Below the pieces are notes generated by a model, which saw only the letters and a program-made list of their open reading frames with translations, was not told the origin of the DNA and searched no databases. Positions 63,309-64,000 of a stretch of DNA of 64,000 nucleotides are shown in pieces. This DNA comes from Ganoderma boninense (taxonomy: Eukaryota > Basidiomycota > Agaricomycetes > Polyporales > Polyporaceae), in the NCBI GenBank assembly GCA_002900995.3, contig CM035305.1:3952467-4016466 (forward strand), given 5' to 3'. Both the position numbers and the translations under genes were made by a program. Numbering within the stretch: position 1 is the first letter of the stretch; every line of letters begins with the position of its first letter.

Positions 63309-64000
63309 ATGTCCTCTCGCAGCTCTTTCCAAAACACAGCGAATCGCCCGAGCTCATCCACTTCCTCTGTCCCATCTCTCGCTGCCGTTGCAGACCCTCC
63401 CGCCCGCTATGTCGATGGCGCAGCCATGGATTACTTTGTCATCGAGATGGTCAACACCCTGCGAGCCTCTTCTGCCGTCGCAGTCGCTCGTGCAAAGAAG
63501 GTAGAGAAAGAGTTGGTCGACGCTGGCCTCATGCCCCCCACTGCCCCAGTACCTCCCGCGCTCAAGAAAAGCCAGCTCCGAGATTCCATGGGAAGCGACA
63601 TGTCTCGCAACTCAGTCTCACAAGACCAGAGGCAAGAGGACGAAGAGGAGCTCCGTGCTCGGCTGGAAGGTATTGGCATTCACGTTGGGGCGAATATGGC
63701 CGAGCGGTCAGTTTCCGGATCATCTTTCCGCGATATTTCATTCTGACATCACTAGCTAGTTTGTGTCATGACCGTGGTCTTTTCTCGGATACTTTGGATG
63801 CAATTAAATTCATATGCAAAGACTTGTGGAATGCTTGTTGGGAGAAACAAGTAGATAACTTAAGAACAAACCACCGTGTATGTGTCTCTCTCTGCGTCAT
63901 TGCATCTGCCTCTCAAGATACCGCAGGGTGTGTATGTTCTCCAAGATAACTCCTTCAAACCACTTGCCCGTGTCTCTGGGTGGGAAGGCAGAGCAGAGTC
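63309..64000 (+). CDS. TRS33: TRAPP complex subunit TRAPPC6/Trs33 (3' partial)
   Basis: A core subunit of the TRAPP tethering complexes, which act as exchange factors for Ypt1/Rab1-type GTPases at the ER-Golgi. Exons are 63309-63706, 63760-63877 and 63918 to the window end. The N-terminus is Ser-rich (MSSRSSFQNTANRPSS). The Bet3-like fold then begins with DYFVIEMVNTL, continues LRARLEGIGIHVGANMAERL and SDTLDAIKFICKDLWNACW, and reaches the family hallmark KQVDNLRTNHR, then IPQGVYVLQDNSFKPLARVS. An insert with SQLRDSMGSDMSRNSVSQD separates the first helix from the rest. The last third lies beyond the window. Confidence 0.93.

Overview
The window is nuclear DNA of a filamentous basidiomycete, probably an Agaricomycete. 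The evidence is GC-rich coding sequence cut by many 45-70 nt GT-AG introns, plus a fungal gene set: a CHS7-type chitin synthase chaperone, a Pho85-type cyclin, an Rsc1/Rsc2-type remodeller subunit, a fungal histidine acid phosphatase and a cullin-4. Nothing prokaryotic, viral or toxin-like was recognised. Gene models were built by hand from reading frame, splice signals and remembered family motifs. Exon sums divide by three for the C2H2 factor, ADAL-like deaminase, SDR, G-alpha, 23.6 kb protein, 34.2 kb small protein and cyclin.

Layout. 1-16 kb: 3' part of a GH71/GH99-like gene with a proline-rich tail (+), a two-finger C2H2 factor (-), an Rsc1/Rsc2-like bromodomain/BAH protein (+), an ADAL-type deaminase (-), a GPALPP1/DUF3752 protein (+) and a short-chain reductase (+). 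16-34 kb: a heterotrimeric G-protein alpha subunit (-), an unrecognised Ser/Pro-rich protein (-), cullin-4 (-) and a very intron-rich ZIP4/SPO22 meiotic gene (-), which is divergent from a 100-residue membrane-type protein (+). 34.6-36.6 kb: a 769-bp direct duplication separated exactly by a 380-bp terminal-inverted-repeat element. 36.6-50.6 kb: gene-poor, with a Pho85-type cyclin (-) at 40.8-42.8 kb and only weak candidates elsewhere. 50.6-64 kb: CHS7 (+), a membrane-anchored histidine acid phosphatase (-), mitochondrial glutamyl-tRNA synthetase (+), the N-recognin UBR1 (-) and the 5' part of TRAPP subunit Trs33/TRAPPC6 (+).

The genes are mostly housekeeping and do not form a cluster or pathway. 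Several divergent pairs (deaminase/GPALPP1, ZIP4/small protein, phosphatase/GluRS, UBR1/TRS33) have short intergenic regions that may serve as two-way promoters. The most unusual observations are an apparent one-nucleotide exon in the G-alpha gene, the duplication bracketing the TIR element, an 11-nt exon inside the reductase's nucleotide-binding motif, and a roughly 31-exon ZIP4. Single-base frame breaks, some in homopolymers, suggest small assembly errors or decay in a few genes.
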